Assembly (NCBI GenBank): GCA_043736395.1
Contig: JAYTCQ010000038.1
Span: 1-10,857 of the forward strand
Origin: JAFDVL01 sp043736395
Lineage (GTDB): Bacteria; Acidobacteriota; Blastocatellia; RBC074
Direction: 5' to 3'
Length of the DNA stretch: 10,857 nucleotides
Position 1 is the stretch's first letter, and every line of letters starts with the position of its first letter. The notes under the pieces are model-generated. The model was given only the letters and a program-made list of their open reading frames with translations, had not been told where the DNA came from and made no database searches. Below, piece by piece: positions 5,290 to 10,857 of this stretch. A program made the position numbers and the translations under genes.

Positions 5290-6717
5290 ATGTACTACCA
5301 ACCCAGCGAAGGCTACGCAATCACCCTCCGTTTACGGCTCTCGAATAAACCCGGAGTCCTCGGTCAGGTCACTCTGGCAATCGGCGAAGCGGGTGGAAAT
5401 ATCGGCGCGATTGACATTGTCGAAGTCGCGAACCATCAGCTCGTCCGCGACATTACAATTGCAGCTGGGAATGACACCACTGCCAACAGAATTATTGAGG
5501 CAGTGAAGGCTCTGCCGGATGTGACGTTCATCAATGTTTCGGATCGAACTTTCTTGCTTCATCTCGGAGGCAAAATTGAAATTCGCAGCAAAATCCCAAT
5601 TCAAACCAGAGCAGATTTATCTCGCGCCTACACGCCTGGCGTCGCACGCGTTTGCACTGCGATTGCCGAAGACCCCAGCAAAGTTTTCAATCTCACGATC
5701 AAACGAAATACAGTTGCGGTAGTCACTGACGGGACAGCTGTGCTGGGACTCGGCGACATCGGTCCATCAGCGGCTTTGCCCGTGATGGAGGGCAAGGCGA
5801 TGCTCTTCAAAGAATTCGCTGGAATTGATGCGTTTCCGATTTGCCTCGACACCAAAGATACTGAAGAAATCATTCGTACGGTCAAAGCCATCGCTCCTGT
5901 TTTCGGAGGAATTAATCTTGAAGATATTTCGGCTCCGCGTTGTTTTGAAATTGAAGAACGATTGAAAAAAGAACTTGATATTCCCGTCTTCCACGACGAT
6001 CAGCACGGCACCGCAGTGGTTGTTTTGGCGGCGCTCATTAATGCTCTAAAAGTTGTCGGAAAAAAAATGAGTGATATCAAAGTTGTCCTGTCCGGCACAG
6101 GCGCAGCCGGAACCGCCTGCACCAAAATTCTGCTCAATGCCGGAGTCAAAAACATTATTGGTTGTGATATTCATGGAGCCGTTTATCGTGGACGCACGGA
6201 GCACATGAATAAGGCTCTTGACTGGTATGCAGAAAATACGAATCCAGAAAATTTGCAGGGAAGCCTTGATGATCTGATGGATGGAGCTGATGTTTTTATT
6301 GGCGTTTCCGCTCCGAATGCTTTGTCGGTTGAGGCGGTCAAAAAAATGGCGGATAATTCCATCGTCTTCGCGCTGGCAAATCCGATGCCTGAAATTATGC
6401 CTGAAGACGCCGCGCTTTATGCAAAAGTTGTCGCGACGGGACGTTCGGATTATCCGAATCAAATTAATAACGTGATGTGCTTCCCTGGAATTTTTAGAGG
6501 TGCGCTGGATTGTCGGGCGACGGATATTAACGAGGAAATGAAATTAGCGGCGGCCTACGCGATTGCTTCGACAATTAATGATGCAGAGTTGCAACCTGAT
6601 TATATTATCCCTTCCATTTTTAATCGCCGCGTCACGGCTTTGGTAGCCGCCGCCGTTGAAGATGCTGCGCGCCGAACAGGTGTAGCCCGAAAAGAAAAAA
6701 CCTCACTGGAGAATTAA
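5290..6717 (+). CDS. NAD(P)-dependent malic enzyme with N-terminal ACT domain
   Basis: This 475-residue enzyme oxidatively decarboxylates malate to pyruvate and CO2 with reduction of NAD or NADP. An ACT-type regulatory domain occupies about residues 10-85 (LRLRLSNKPGVLGQVTLAIG), normally a small-ligand sensor. The malic domain follows, with catalytic Y114 in SRAYTPGVA, VVTDGTAVLGLGDIGP at 144-159, catalytic K169 in VMEGKAMLFK, and metal ligands E211, D212 (NLEDI) and D236 or D237 (FHDDQHGTA). The coenzyme-binding domain begins with SGTGAAGTA at 268-276, and ANPMPEI at 363-369 and NQINNVMCFPG at 390-400 are conserved later blocks. No phosphotransacetylase-like C-terminal domain is present, unlike MaeB. 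The start is placed by the ACT domain. The ribosome binding site is weak and lies inside the preceding hairpin. It heads a run of five genes. Confidence 0.95.
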   Translation: MYYQPSEGYAITLRLRLSNKPGVLGQVTLAIGEAGGNIGAIDIVEVANHQLVRDITIAAGNDTTANRIIEAVKALPDVTFINVSDRTFLLHLGGKIEIRSKIPIQTRADLSRAYTPGVARVCTAIAEDPSKVFNLTIKRNTVAVVTDGTAVLGLGDIGPSAALPVMEGKAMLFKEFAGIDAFPICLDTKDTEEIIRTVKAIAPVFGGINLEDISAPRCFEIEERLKKELDIPVFHDDQHGTAVVVLAALINALKVVGKKMSDIKVVLSGTGAAGTACTKILLNAGVKNIIGCDIHGAVYRGRTEHMNKALDWYAENTNPENLQGSLDDLMDGADVFIGVSAPNALSVEAVKKMADNSIVFALANPMPEIMPEDAALYAKVVATGRSDYPNQINNVMCFPGIFRGALDCRATDINEEMKLAAAYAIASTINDAELQPDYIIPSIFNRRVTALVAAAVEDAARRTGVARKEKTSLEN

Positions 6718-6723
6718 CTTAAT

Positions 6724-7446
6724 ATGTTTTGTATGAAATGCGGGACTGAGCTGCCAGAGACTTCGACGTTCTGCTTGAACTGCGGTTATAAAAATGTTGA
6801 TCCTGAGCGAATTATCCGCAGCCATCGCAACAGTAATATTTTGTTTTTCTCTACGATTACAGCGGTCATACTTGGACTGATTTCGCTTTTCTTTTTACTT
6901 CGGAATCACGAAGTGGAACTGGCTAAGCTTTCGGCACAGAATGCTGGGTCGAAAGCTACACCTTCACCAAGCGCATCCATTTCCCCTTCCCCGTCACCTT
7001 CGATTTCTCCGAGTCCCAGCCCGTCAGCATTAACCGATATACACACGATCAATTTCAAAAAACTGAGTTATAAACTGGGTGATACTTCAGTCAAAGGCAG
7101 TGATAACAGCGTCCAGACAGCTTTCGGTGATTTAGATGGGGACGGCAAGGATGAAGCAATTGTAAATCTGACGTATACCACTGGCGGCGAAGGCGCATTT
7201 TCAAAGGGGCTGGTGTACGCGATTAAAGAAGGAAAGCTTCAGCGCGTGACTGAATACGAAGGAGGAGATAAAGCCAAAGGCGGAATAATTAAATCCAATA
7301 TTGCCGATGGAAAATTAGATGTCGAACGCTGCTTCGCAGATGAAACCGACAACAGCCTGAACATCGAAACTACGACATATCAGTTGCAAGGAAACCAACT
7401 GACCCCGGTAGACAAAAAACGAAAAAAAGCGCCTGCCTGCTCATAA
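6724..7446 (+). CDS. Zinc-ribbon single-pass membrane protein with DxDGDG repeat-like outer domain
   Basis: The 240-residue product begins with a zinc ribbon: C3, C6, C17 and C20 in CMKCG and CLNCG knuckles. A basic stretch (RIIRSHR) precedes a transmembrane helix at about 39-59, predicting a cytoplasmic zinc ribbon and an outside C-terminus. A Ser/Pro linker (80-101) holds two tandem copies of SISPSPSP. The outer domain (about 105-240) contains AFGDLDGDGKDEAIV at 133-147, a calcium-loop motif of FG-GAP/VCBS-type repeats, and continues through beta-rich sequence to about 227. Function is unknown. A sensor or anchor role is inferred only from architecture. It starts 6 bases after the malic enzyme stop, with GGAG at 6708-6711 (rather far, 12 bases), and is probably co-transcribed. 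Confidence 0.78.
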   Translation: MFCMKCGTELPETSTFCLNCGYKNVDPERIIRSHRNSNILFFSTITAVILGLISLFFLLRNHEVELAKLSAQNAGSKATPSPSASISPSPSPSISPSPSPSALTDIHTINFKKLSYKLGDTSVKGSDNSVQTAFGDLDGDGKDEAIVNLTYTTGGEGAFSKGLVYAIKEGKLQRVTEYEGGDKAKGGIIKSNIADGKLDVERCFADETDNSLNIETTTYQLQGNQLTPVDKKRKKAPACS

Positions 7447-7452
7447 AAAATT

Positions 7453-7779
7453 ATGCTGGCAAACACTCCTACACCTCCATATTATGCGGTTATTTTCACT
7501 TCCTTCCGCACCGAAGGCGATCACGGCTATAGTGAAATGGCACAACTGATGGAAGAACTCGCTGCGACGATGCCTGGATTTTTAGGGATTGAATCCGCCC
7601 GCGATGGGCGGGGAATTACAGTCTCTTATTGGGAAAACCCAGAATCAATTCATCATTGGCATCAACAATCACAACATCAACTCGCCCAACAAAAGGGCTA
7701 CGAAATCTGGTATCAGTCCTTCAAAATTCGCATCTGCAAAGTCGAACGAGACTATGGGTTTGAAAGGAATTTTGAATGA
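7453..7779 (+). CDS. ABM-fold (antibiotic biosynthesis monooxygenase-like) protein
   Basis: A 108-residue cytoplasmic protein of the dimeric ferredoxin-like ABM superfamily. Recognisable blocks are YYAVIFTS at 10-17, the helix around MAQLMEELAATMPGFLGIES at 29-48, GITVSYW at 54-60, IHHW at 66-69 and WYQSFKIRICKVER at 86-99. Family members include cofactor-free monooxygenases, heme-degrading enzymes and proteins of unknown activity, so the name gives a fold and not a reaction. I see no residue pattern specific for heme degradation. The gene follows the zinc-ribbon gene by 6 bases, and its stop overlaps the next start as ATGA, which indicates translational coupling to the methyltransferase. There is no clear ribosome binding site of its own. 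Confidence 0.85.
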   Translation: MLANTPTPPYYAVIFTSFRTEGDHGYSEMAQLMEELAATMPGFLGIESARDGRGITVSYWENPESIHHWHQQSQHQLAQQKGYEIWYQSFKIRICKVERDYGFERNFE

Positions 7780-8363
7780 ACGATGCTACAAATCTGAATC
7801 CGCCATCGGCCTTACATCTCATCGAAGAAGCCACGAAAGCAATTGGCTTTACGATGATGTCAGATCACTTAACGGGTTCATTGTTGAGAACACTGGCCAC
7901 TTCAAAACCGATTGGAAATTTCCTTGAGCTTGGAACAGGCACAGGACTCGCAACTGCATGGTTATTGGACGGAATGGATATCCATTCCAAATTATTGACA
8001 GTGGATAACGATGAAGCGTTACTGGCAACCGCGAAAAAGTTTTTGCAAAGTGATGCAAGGTTGAAAATTTGCGCATCTGACGGTGGAGGATTTATTGAGG
8101 ACTTAATTAAGGGTGGACAAAAATTCGATCTAATTTTTGCAGACACCTGGGCCGGAAAATATACCCATTTTGACGAGGCTTTATCATTACTCAAAATAGG
8201 TGGGCTGTATGTAATTGACGACCTGCTGCCGCAACCAAATTGGCCCGAAGATCATCCGCAAAAGGTAGCGAGTTTAATTCAGACTTTGGAAGAAAACCAG
8301 AATTTTCAAGTGACGAAACTCAACTGGTCAACTGGATTAATTATTGCCGTCAAAATAAACTAA
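7776..8363 (+). CDS. Class I SAM-dependent methyltransferase (O-methyltransferase-like)
   Basis: A 195-residue Rossmann-fold methyltransferase. The SAM-binding motif I is FLELGTGTGLATAWLL at 49-64, followed by the acidic end of strand 2 at TVDNDEA (75-81). The motif IV region is FDLIFADTWAGKY at 117-129, and IGGLYVIDDLLPQPNW at 141-156 is the following strand and loop. The DTWAGK and DDLLPQPNWP segments resemble small catechol-type or unassigned O-methyltransferases, but the substrate is not predictable. The start overlaps the stop of the ABM gene by 4 bases, with AAAGGA at 7762-7767 upstream, so both are translated as a coupled pair. The dioxygenase gene starts 7 bases after its stop. Together the three genes look like a small modification cassette. 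Confidence 0.86.
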   Translation: MNDATNLNPPSALHLIEEATKAIGFTMMSDHLTGSLLRTLATSKPIGNFLELGTGTGLATAWLLDGMDIHSKLLTVDNDEALLATAKKFLQSDARLKICASDGGGFIEDLIKGGQKFDLIFADTWAGKYTHFDEALSLLKIGGLYVIDDLLPQPNWPEDHPQKVASLIQTLEENQNFQVTKLNWSTGLIIAVKIN

Positions 8364-8370
8364 TCAAGCA

Positions 8371-9240
8371 ATGAACGAAGATTTATCAAACTACTCTTTT
8401 CCTATCAGTGATTTTTTTAAAACTCCGAAGACGCAGGACGAGTGGGATCAATACCGCTTATCGAATGATCAAATTGAGTTTTTTCAGGAGTTTGGTTATT
8501 TGGCAGGAATTCAAATTTTGAATGAAGCTCAAATCGAAACGCTCCAGAATGAGTTAAATGAAATTATTGATTCCAGTCATCCCCGCCATCACTTGTTTTA
8601 TGAATTCCATTCGAACGAATCGGAAGACCCGACCAAAATATTATTCCACGCGCTGGGAGCGTGGCGACTTACACCCGGATTTCACGACCTCCTCTGGCAT
8701 CCACAATTCGTCATGGCAGCTTCGCAGCTACTCGGCGGCGATGTCCGCTTTTGGCATGATCAGTTATTCTGCAAACCGGCTCATCACGGCGGAGTCGTCG
8801 CCTGGCATCAGGATTATTCTTATTGGACACGAACTCAACCCTTAGCGCATCTAACTTGCTGGATCGGGCTGGATGACGCTACACTCGATAATGGCTGCTT
8901 ACATTACATTCCAAAATCTCATAAGTGGCCTGATTTGCCTAAAGTAGAACTTGCTGGAAACATGGAAGCTATTCAATCAATCCTGACTGATGAACAGAAA
9001 AACGCCTTTAACCCGATAGCAATAGAGTTAAAAAAAGGTCAATGCACATTTCATCACCCCCGCATGATTCACGGTTCATACACAAATATGACAGAGCATC
9101 AACGACGTGCGACTGTCATCAATGTCTTCAAAGACGGAGTTTGCTCAGCGTCAGATCAGCCTTTACTTCAGGGTATACCAATTATCCCTACAGGTATAAA
9201 ATTGGCAGGAAAATTCTTCCCAAAACTCTTTCCTCTTTAG
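8371..9240 (+). CDS. PhyH-family Fe(II)/2-oxoglutarate dioxygenase
   Basis: A 289-residue protein of the phytanoyl-CoA dioxygenase superfamily, whose members hydroxylate or oxidise small molecules using O2 and 2-oxoglutarate. The iron triad is visible as H146 and D148 in WHQDYSYW plus distal H234 in RMIHGS. R245, eleven residues after the distal His, is the expected 2-oxoglutarate anchor, the same spacing as in human phytanoyl-CoA hydroxylase. LTCWIGLDDATLDNGCLHYIP (161-181) is the central conserved strand block and KSHKW follows. The N-terminal GYLAGIQILNEAQIETLQNE region is usual for the family. The substrate is unknown: family members act on lipids, natural products, nucleosides or osmolytes. 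It is the last gene of the cluster, begins 7 bases after the methyltransferase and is followed by an intrinsic terminator. Confidence 0.9.
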   Translation: MNEDLSNYSFPISDFFKTPKTQDEWDQYRLSNDQIEFFQEFGYLAGIQILNEAQIETLQNELNEIIDSSHPRHHLFYEFHSNESEDPTKILFHALGAWRLTPGFHDLLWHPQFVMAASQLLGGDVRFWHDQLFCKPAHHGGVVAWHQDYSYWTRTQPLAHLTCWIGLDDATLDNGCLHYIPKSHKWPDLPKVELAGNMEAIQSILTDEQKNAFNPIAIELKKGQCTFHHPRMIHGSYTNMTEHQRRATVINVFKDGVCSASDQPLLQGIPIIPTGIKLAGKFFPKLFPL

Positions 9241-9257
9241 ATTGTTAACTCTAGCGT

Positions 9258-9280
9258 AGCCTTGTTAAAGGCTTTTCTTG
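9258..9280 (+). terminator. Intrinsic terminator after the dioxygenase gene
   Basis: AGCCTT (9258-9263) and AAGGCT (9268-9273) form a 6-bp stem with a GTTA loop, followed by TTTCTT. A further run of seven T's lies at 9283-9289. It is 18 bases past the dioxygenase stop and would end the 5290-9240 transcript. Confidence 0.7.
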
Positions 9281-9290
9281 CATTTTTTTA

Positions 9291-9318
9291 TTGAGCTTTA
9301 TGATATTTTTATTATAAT
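9291..9318 (+). promoter_or_regulatory. Sigma70-like promoter upstream of the PEP-CTERM gene
   Basis: TTGAGC (9291-9296, four of six matches to TTGACA) is followed after 16 bases by a perfect TATAAT (9313-9318). The expected start site is near 9325, giving a leader of about 260 nt before the PEP-CTERM ATG, or a separate short RNA ending near 9426. The surroundings are strongly AT-rich, which also favours promoter function but raises the chance of a random TATAAT. Confidence 0.6.
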
Positions 9319-9324
9319 ATGATT

Positions 9325-9426
9325 ATGTCTGTGTTTAATGCGGTAACCGGCTTTAGCAAAAAATAAATTAATTGGACTTGATTTTGCCCTGCCAAGGTAA
9401 GTTATCACCTTAGACAGACATTTTTT
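9325..9426 (+). ncRNA. Candidate structured RNA (leader element or small RNA), unclassified
   Basis: Starting at the predicted transcription start, ATGTCTGT (9325-9332) pairs perfectly with ACAGACAT (9414-9421), closing an element of 97 nt. TTTTTT (9421-9426) forms its 3' edge. Inside are a small CGG-TAA-CCG hairpin (9341-9349), a hairpin GCAAAA/TTTTGC (9356-9361 with 9382-9387, extendable by GGC/GCC), and AAGGT/ACCTT (9394-9398 with 9407-9411), stacked next to each other. This gives a closed multi-branch layout ending like a terminator, as in riboswitches or compact small RNAs. It matches no riboswitch consensus that I know. The fold was derived by eye and the AT-rich composition makes some pairings weak. 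Confidence 0.4.
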
Positions 9427-9586
9427 AACTCACTTCCCCTTATTCTGACCCATGGGTTTTATCTATCAGCGGTGTCGGAGATGAGGATTCAATCAATGGC
9501 GAATATTCCTGCCGGAGTTTATTCATCGCAGGATTTTGGATGGGTGTTTGTAAGGTATACCTTGCTAGCCCTCAAAAGGAGTAATT
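9427..9586 (+). other. Remaining PEP-CTERM leader with palindromes and hairpin
   Basis: After the T tract there is a 10-bp palindrome ACCCATGGGT (9448-9457), a hairpin TCCTGC (9507-9512) with GCAGGA (9528-9533) followed by TTTTGG, and a 12-bp palindrome (9552-9563, listed separately). The ribosome binding site AAGGAG is at 9576-9581, five bases before the ATG. A frame from ATG 9481 to 9675 overlaps the PEP-CTERM gene and is not supported as a gene. Confidence 0.5.
9552..9563. promoter_or_regulatory. Perfect 12-bp palindrome AAGGTATACCTT before the PEP-CTERM ribosome binding site
   Basis: AAGGTATACCTT is its own reverse complement and lies 12 bases before the AAGGAG ribosome binding site. The same half-sites, AAGGT and ACCTT, occur with wider spacing at 9394-9411. 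A dimeric DNA-binding regulator is the simplest explanation. In RNA it would form only a short stem. Confidence 0.45.
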
Positions 9587-10312
9587 ATGATCCTCACGTT
9601 CAAGAGACTATCACTTTTGACTTTAGTCTTTCTTGGCATGACTGCTTTTCATACTGTAAAAGCAGACCCTATTAAACTTTACACCACTGGTGTTAACGAT
9701 GCAGGTGCAACATTAGCCGCTGGCGCAATTGATTCGCATTATAGCCTCATTCCTGGTAACAGTGGAGGTGCTGGAAACAGTGCGCAAAATGTTTTTGTTG
9801 TTGGAGCAGACAATGCATCTCCTGGGGTCGGCTGGGCGGCAAATACTACCGGATCAAAATGGATTACGACGGTAACTGGTGGAGTCTTTGACGCTCCTAC
9901 CGGTAATTATACTTTCAGAACCACTTTTACAATCGACCCTACGCTTGGTTATGACTTATCTACTGCTTCGATTAGTGGTACGGCTTTCGCGGATGATCGT
10001 TTTCGAATTTTCATTAACGGAGTTGATGTGGGAGTAAACCTACCTAACGGTGGTGGTTCTGGATGGGCGCCTGGTACACTCAGCTCATTTCTGATCAGCT
10101 CTGGATTCCAGTTCGGCGTCAATACCATTGATTTTGTCGTTGCTAATACTCCAGTTGTACCCACACCGATTGGATTACAAGTGACAACCTTAACAGGTAC
10201 GATCCTAAGAGGAGCAACGCCGCCTGCGTCTGTTCCTGAACCGACAACATTAATTCTAATTGGAACTGGCCTAGCTGGAATCGCAGCTAGAGCGCGTAAA
10301 AAGAAAGCATAG
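9587..10312 (+). CDS. PEP-CTERM sorting-domain exported protein
   Basis: The 241-residue product has a Sec signal peptide (MILTFKRLSLLTLVFLG..., likely cleaved after VKA at residue 26) and a C-terminal PEP-CTERM signal: VPEPTT at 216-221, a hydrophobic helix at about 222-233, and a basic tail RARKKKA at 235-241. Such tails are recognised and cut by an exosortase, which places the protein at the surface or in extracellular matrix. No exosortase gene is in the window. The mature part is Gly/Asn/Thr-rich and beta-rich: SHYSL near 50, GWAANTTGSKWI near 82-93, GNYTFRTTFTI at 107-116, ISGTAFADDRFRIFINGVDVG at 129-149 and FGVNTIDFVVAN at 176-187. This looks like a jelly-roll carbohydrate-binding-like domain, which is inference. 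AAGGAG five bases upstream supports the start. A strong terminator follows. Confidence 0.9.
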   Translation: MILTFKRLSLLTLVFLGMTAFHTVKADPIKLYTTGVNDAGATLAAGAIDSHYSLIPGNSGGAGNSAQNVFVVGADNASPGVGWAANTTGSKWITTVTGGVFDAPTGNYTFRTTFTIDPTLGYDLSTASISGTAFADDRFRIFINGVDVGVNLPNGGGSGWAPGTLSSFLISSGFQFGVNTIDFVVANTPVVPTPIGLQVTTLTGTILRGATPPASVPEPTTLILIGTGLAGIAARARKKKA

Positions 10313-10338
10313 TTCTACAATTCCTTATCAGGAACCGA

Positions 10339-10380
10339 AAATAAAAAAACGCGGAAGATTGCTTCCGCGTTTTTTTATTT
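10339..10380. terminator. Bidirectional intrinsic terminator between convergent genes
   Basis: ACGCGGAAG (10349-10357) and CTTCCGCGT (10362-10370) form a GC-rich stem with an ATTG loop. Seven A's before and seven T's after extend the pairing to at least 15 bp, and further A/T pairs carry it to about 10339 and 10380. Both strands therefore read stem plus U tract. It can serve the PEP-CTERM gene from the left and the HIT gene from the right. Confidence 0.92.
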
Positions 10381-10415
10381 GTAGATTTTGATTCAAAATT
10401 TCTGCTATATCTTTA

Positions 10416-10857
10416 TTATTGAAAATGTTTCACTAATTTTTGATAAGTGCCTTCAAGACTTTCGGGCAGCACTCGAGTTTCCCCAATCGTCGTCATAAAA
10501 TTAGCATCGCCTTTCCAACGTGGTAAAATATGTAAATGAAGATGATTAGCAATTCCAGCCCCAGCAGCAACGCCTAGATTCATTCCTAAATTAAATCCAT
10601 CAGGTTTATATTGTGCCGCAATTATTCCCTGTGTGCGCTTGGCCAAATCCATCATTTCATCAGAAGTTGATTTATTTAAACCAGCAAAATCGGCGGTATG
10701 GTCATATGGGACGATCATCAGATGAGCAGTCGTATATGGAAAAAGGTTGAGGATAATAAAACTTGAATTCAAGAAGTAAGTGCAACACCTAGAAGCCAGA
10801 AAAGAGTAAGACATTTGATTTCTCTCTTTCATGGCGTCATGAAGGAGTTGCATGAAA
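10416..10857 (-). CDS. HIT-family (histidine triad) hydrolase or nucleotidyl-phosphorylase-like protein, 5' end at window edge
   Basis: The C-terminal 110 residues are a clear HIT domain: FIILNLFPYTTAHLMIVPY near residues 32-50 (numbered from ATG 10853), PDGFNLGMNLGVAAGAG at 84-100, and the triad NHLHLHILPRW at 103-113 with H104, H106 and H108. NFMTTIGETRVLPE is typical of the Ap4A-phosphorylase-like branch. HIT proteins split nucleotide phosphoester or phosphoramidate bonds, so diadenosine polyphosphate or nucleotide turnover is likely. The N-terminus is odd: relatives usually have a CxFC zinc-type motif before the first strand, but here the sequence reads MQLLHDAMKERNQM and a Cys-rich stretch. 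The frame is open to the window edge, so the true start may lie outside. M14 (10814, preceded by GAGAG) is another option. Confidence 0.82.
   Translation of the reverse strand, partial: FMQLLHDAMKERNQMSYSFLASRCCTYFLNSSFIILNLFPYTTAHLMIVPYDHTADFAGLNKSTSDEMMDLAKRTQGIIAAQYKPDGFNLGMNLGVAAGAGIANHLHLHILPRWKGDANFMTTIGETRVLPESLEGTYQKLVKHFQ

Noticed and set aside
6046..6462. Minus-strand frame of 138 codons inside the malic enzyme gene
   Set aside because: Lies wholly antisense to a strongly conserved coding region, and its translation is rich in Ile, Arg and Asn with no domain signal: a shadow frame.
7865..8194. Minus-strand frame of 109 codons within the methyltransferase gene
   Set aside because: Antisense to conserved SAM-binding motifs, with no start signal or recognisable product.
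9448..9457. ACCCATGGGT palindrome
   Set aside because: A perfect 10-bp palindrome, but isolated, with no related half-sites nearby. Not enough to call an operator.
9481..9675. Possible upstream frame in the PEP-CTERM leader, overlapping its start
   Set aside because: The translation shows no family signal, the only start support is GGAG directly touching the ATG, and most of the frame overlaps the real signal peptide. A short regulatory uORF cannot be excluded.

Overview
The window reads as a gene-dense bacterial chromosome fragment of moderate GC content (roughly mid-40s percent by eye). A PEP-CTERM surface protein, a lipoprotein-type MsrA, a secreted protein with a Pro-rich linker and the sequence style of the PfkB kinase, ABM and methyltransferase proteins together suggest Acidobacteriota, perhaps the Blastocatellia/Pyrinomonadales side. 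That assignment rests on recalled family resemblance, not on a search. No phage, transposon, CRISPR array, tRNA or rRNA is visible.

Layout. (1) Positions 1-445, minus strand: the N-terminal 148 codons of an Hsp70/DnaK-family protein running off the left edge. It is divergent from a PfkB-family sugar kinase (735-1817), and the intergenic space between them carries two inverted repeats. (2) 1836-3766: a hairpin, then an orphan AbiEii-like nucleotidyltransferase, a secreted protein of unknown function and a short ankyrin-repeat lipoprotein, all on the plus strand. (3) 3839-5224: a RimJ/RimL-type GNAT acetyltransferase, a small repeat- and hairpin-rich gap, and a lipid-anchored peptide-methionine sulfoxide reductase A. 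(4) 5290-9240: five tightly packed co-directional genes: an ACT-domain malic enzyme, a zinc-ribbon single-pass membrane protein, an antibiotic-biosynthesis-monooxygenase (ABM) fold protein, a class I SAM methyltransferase and a PhyH-type Fe(II)/2-oxoglutarate dioxygenase. A long hairpin followed by a T tract sits directly in front of the malic enzyme start codon, and an intrinsic terminator follows the dioxygenase. (5) 9241-9586: a 346-base non-coding stretch with a good sigma70-like promoter, a possible structured RNA of about 100 nt ending in six T's, and several palindromes. It leads into a PEP-CTERM protein (9587-10312). (6) A strong bidirectional terminator separates that gene from a convergent HIT-family (histidine triad) gene on the minus strand, whose 5' end reaches the right edge.

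How the genes relate. The clearest transcription unit is 5290-9240, where gaps are 6, 6, -4 and 7 bases. Central carbon metabolism (malic enzyme) heads it, and the last three genes are small-molecule-modifying enzymes that could serve one pathway, but no substrate can be read from the sequence. The window shows no obvious defence island. The most interesting non-coding signals are the RNA-like element at 9325-9426 and the hairpin at 5234-5282.
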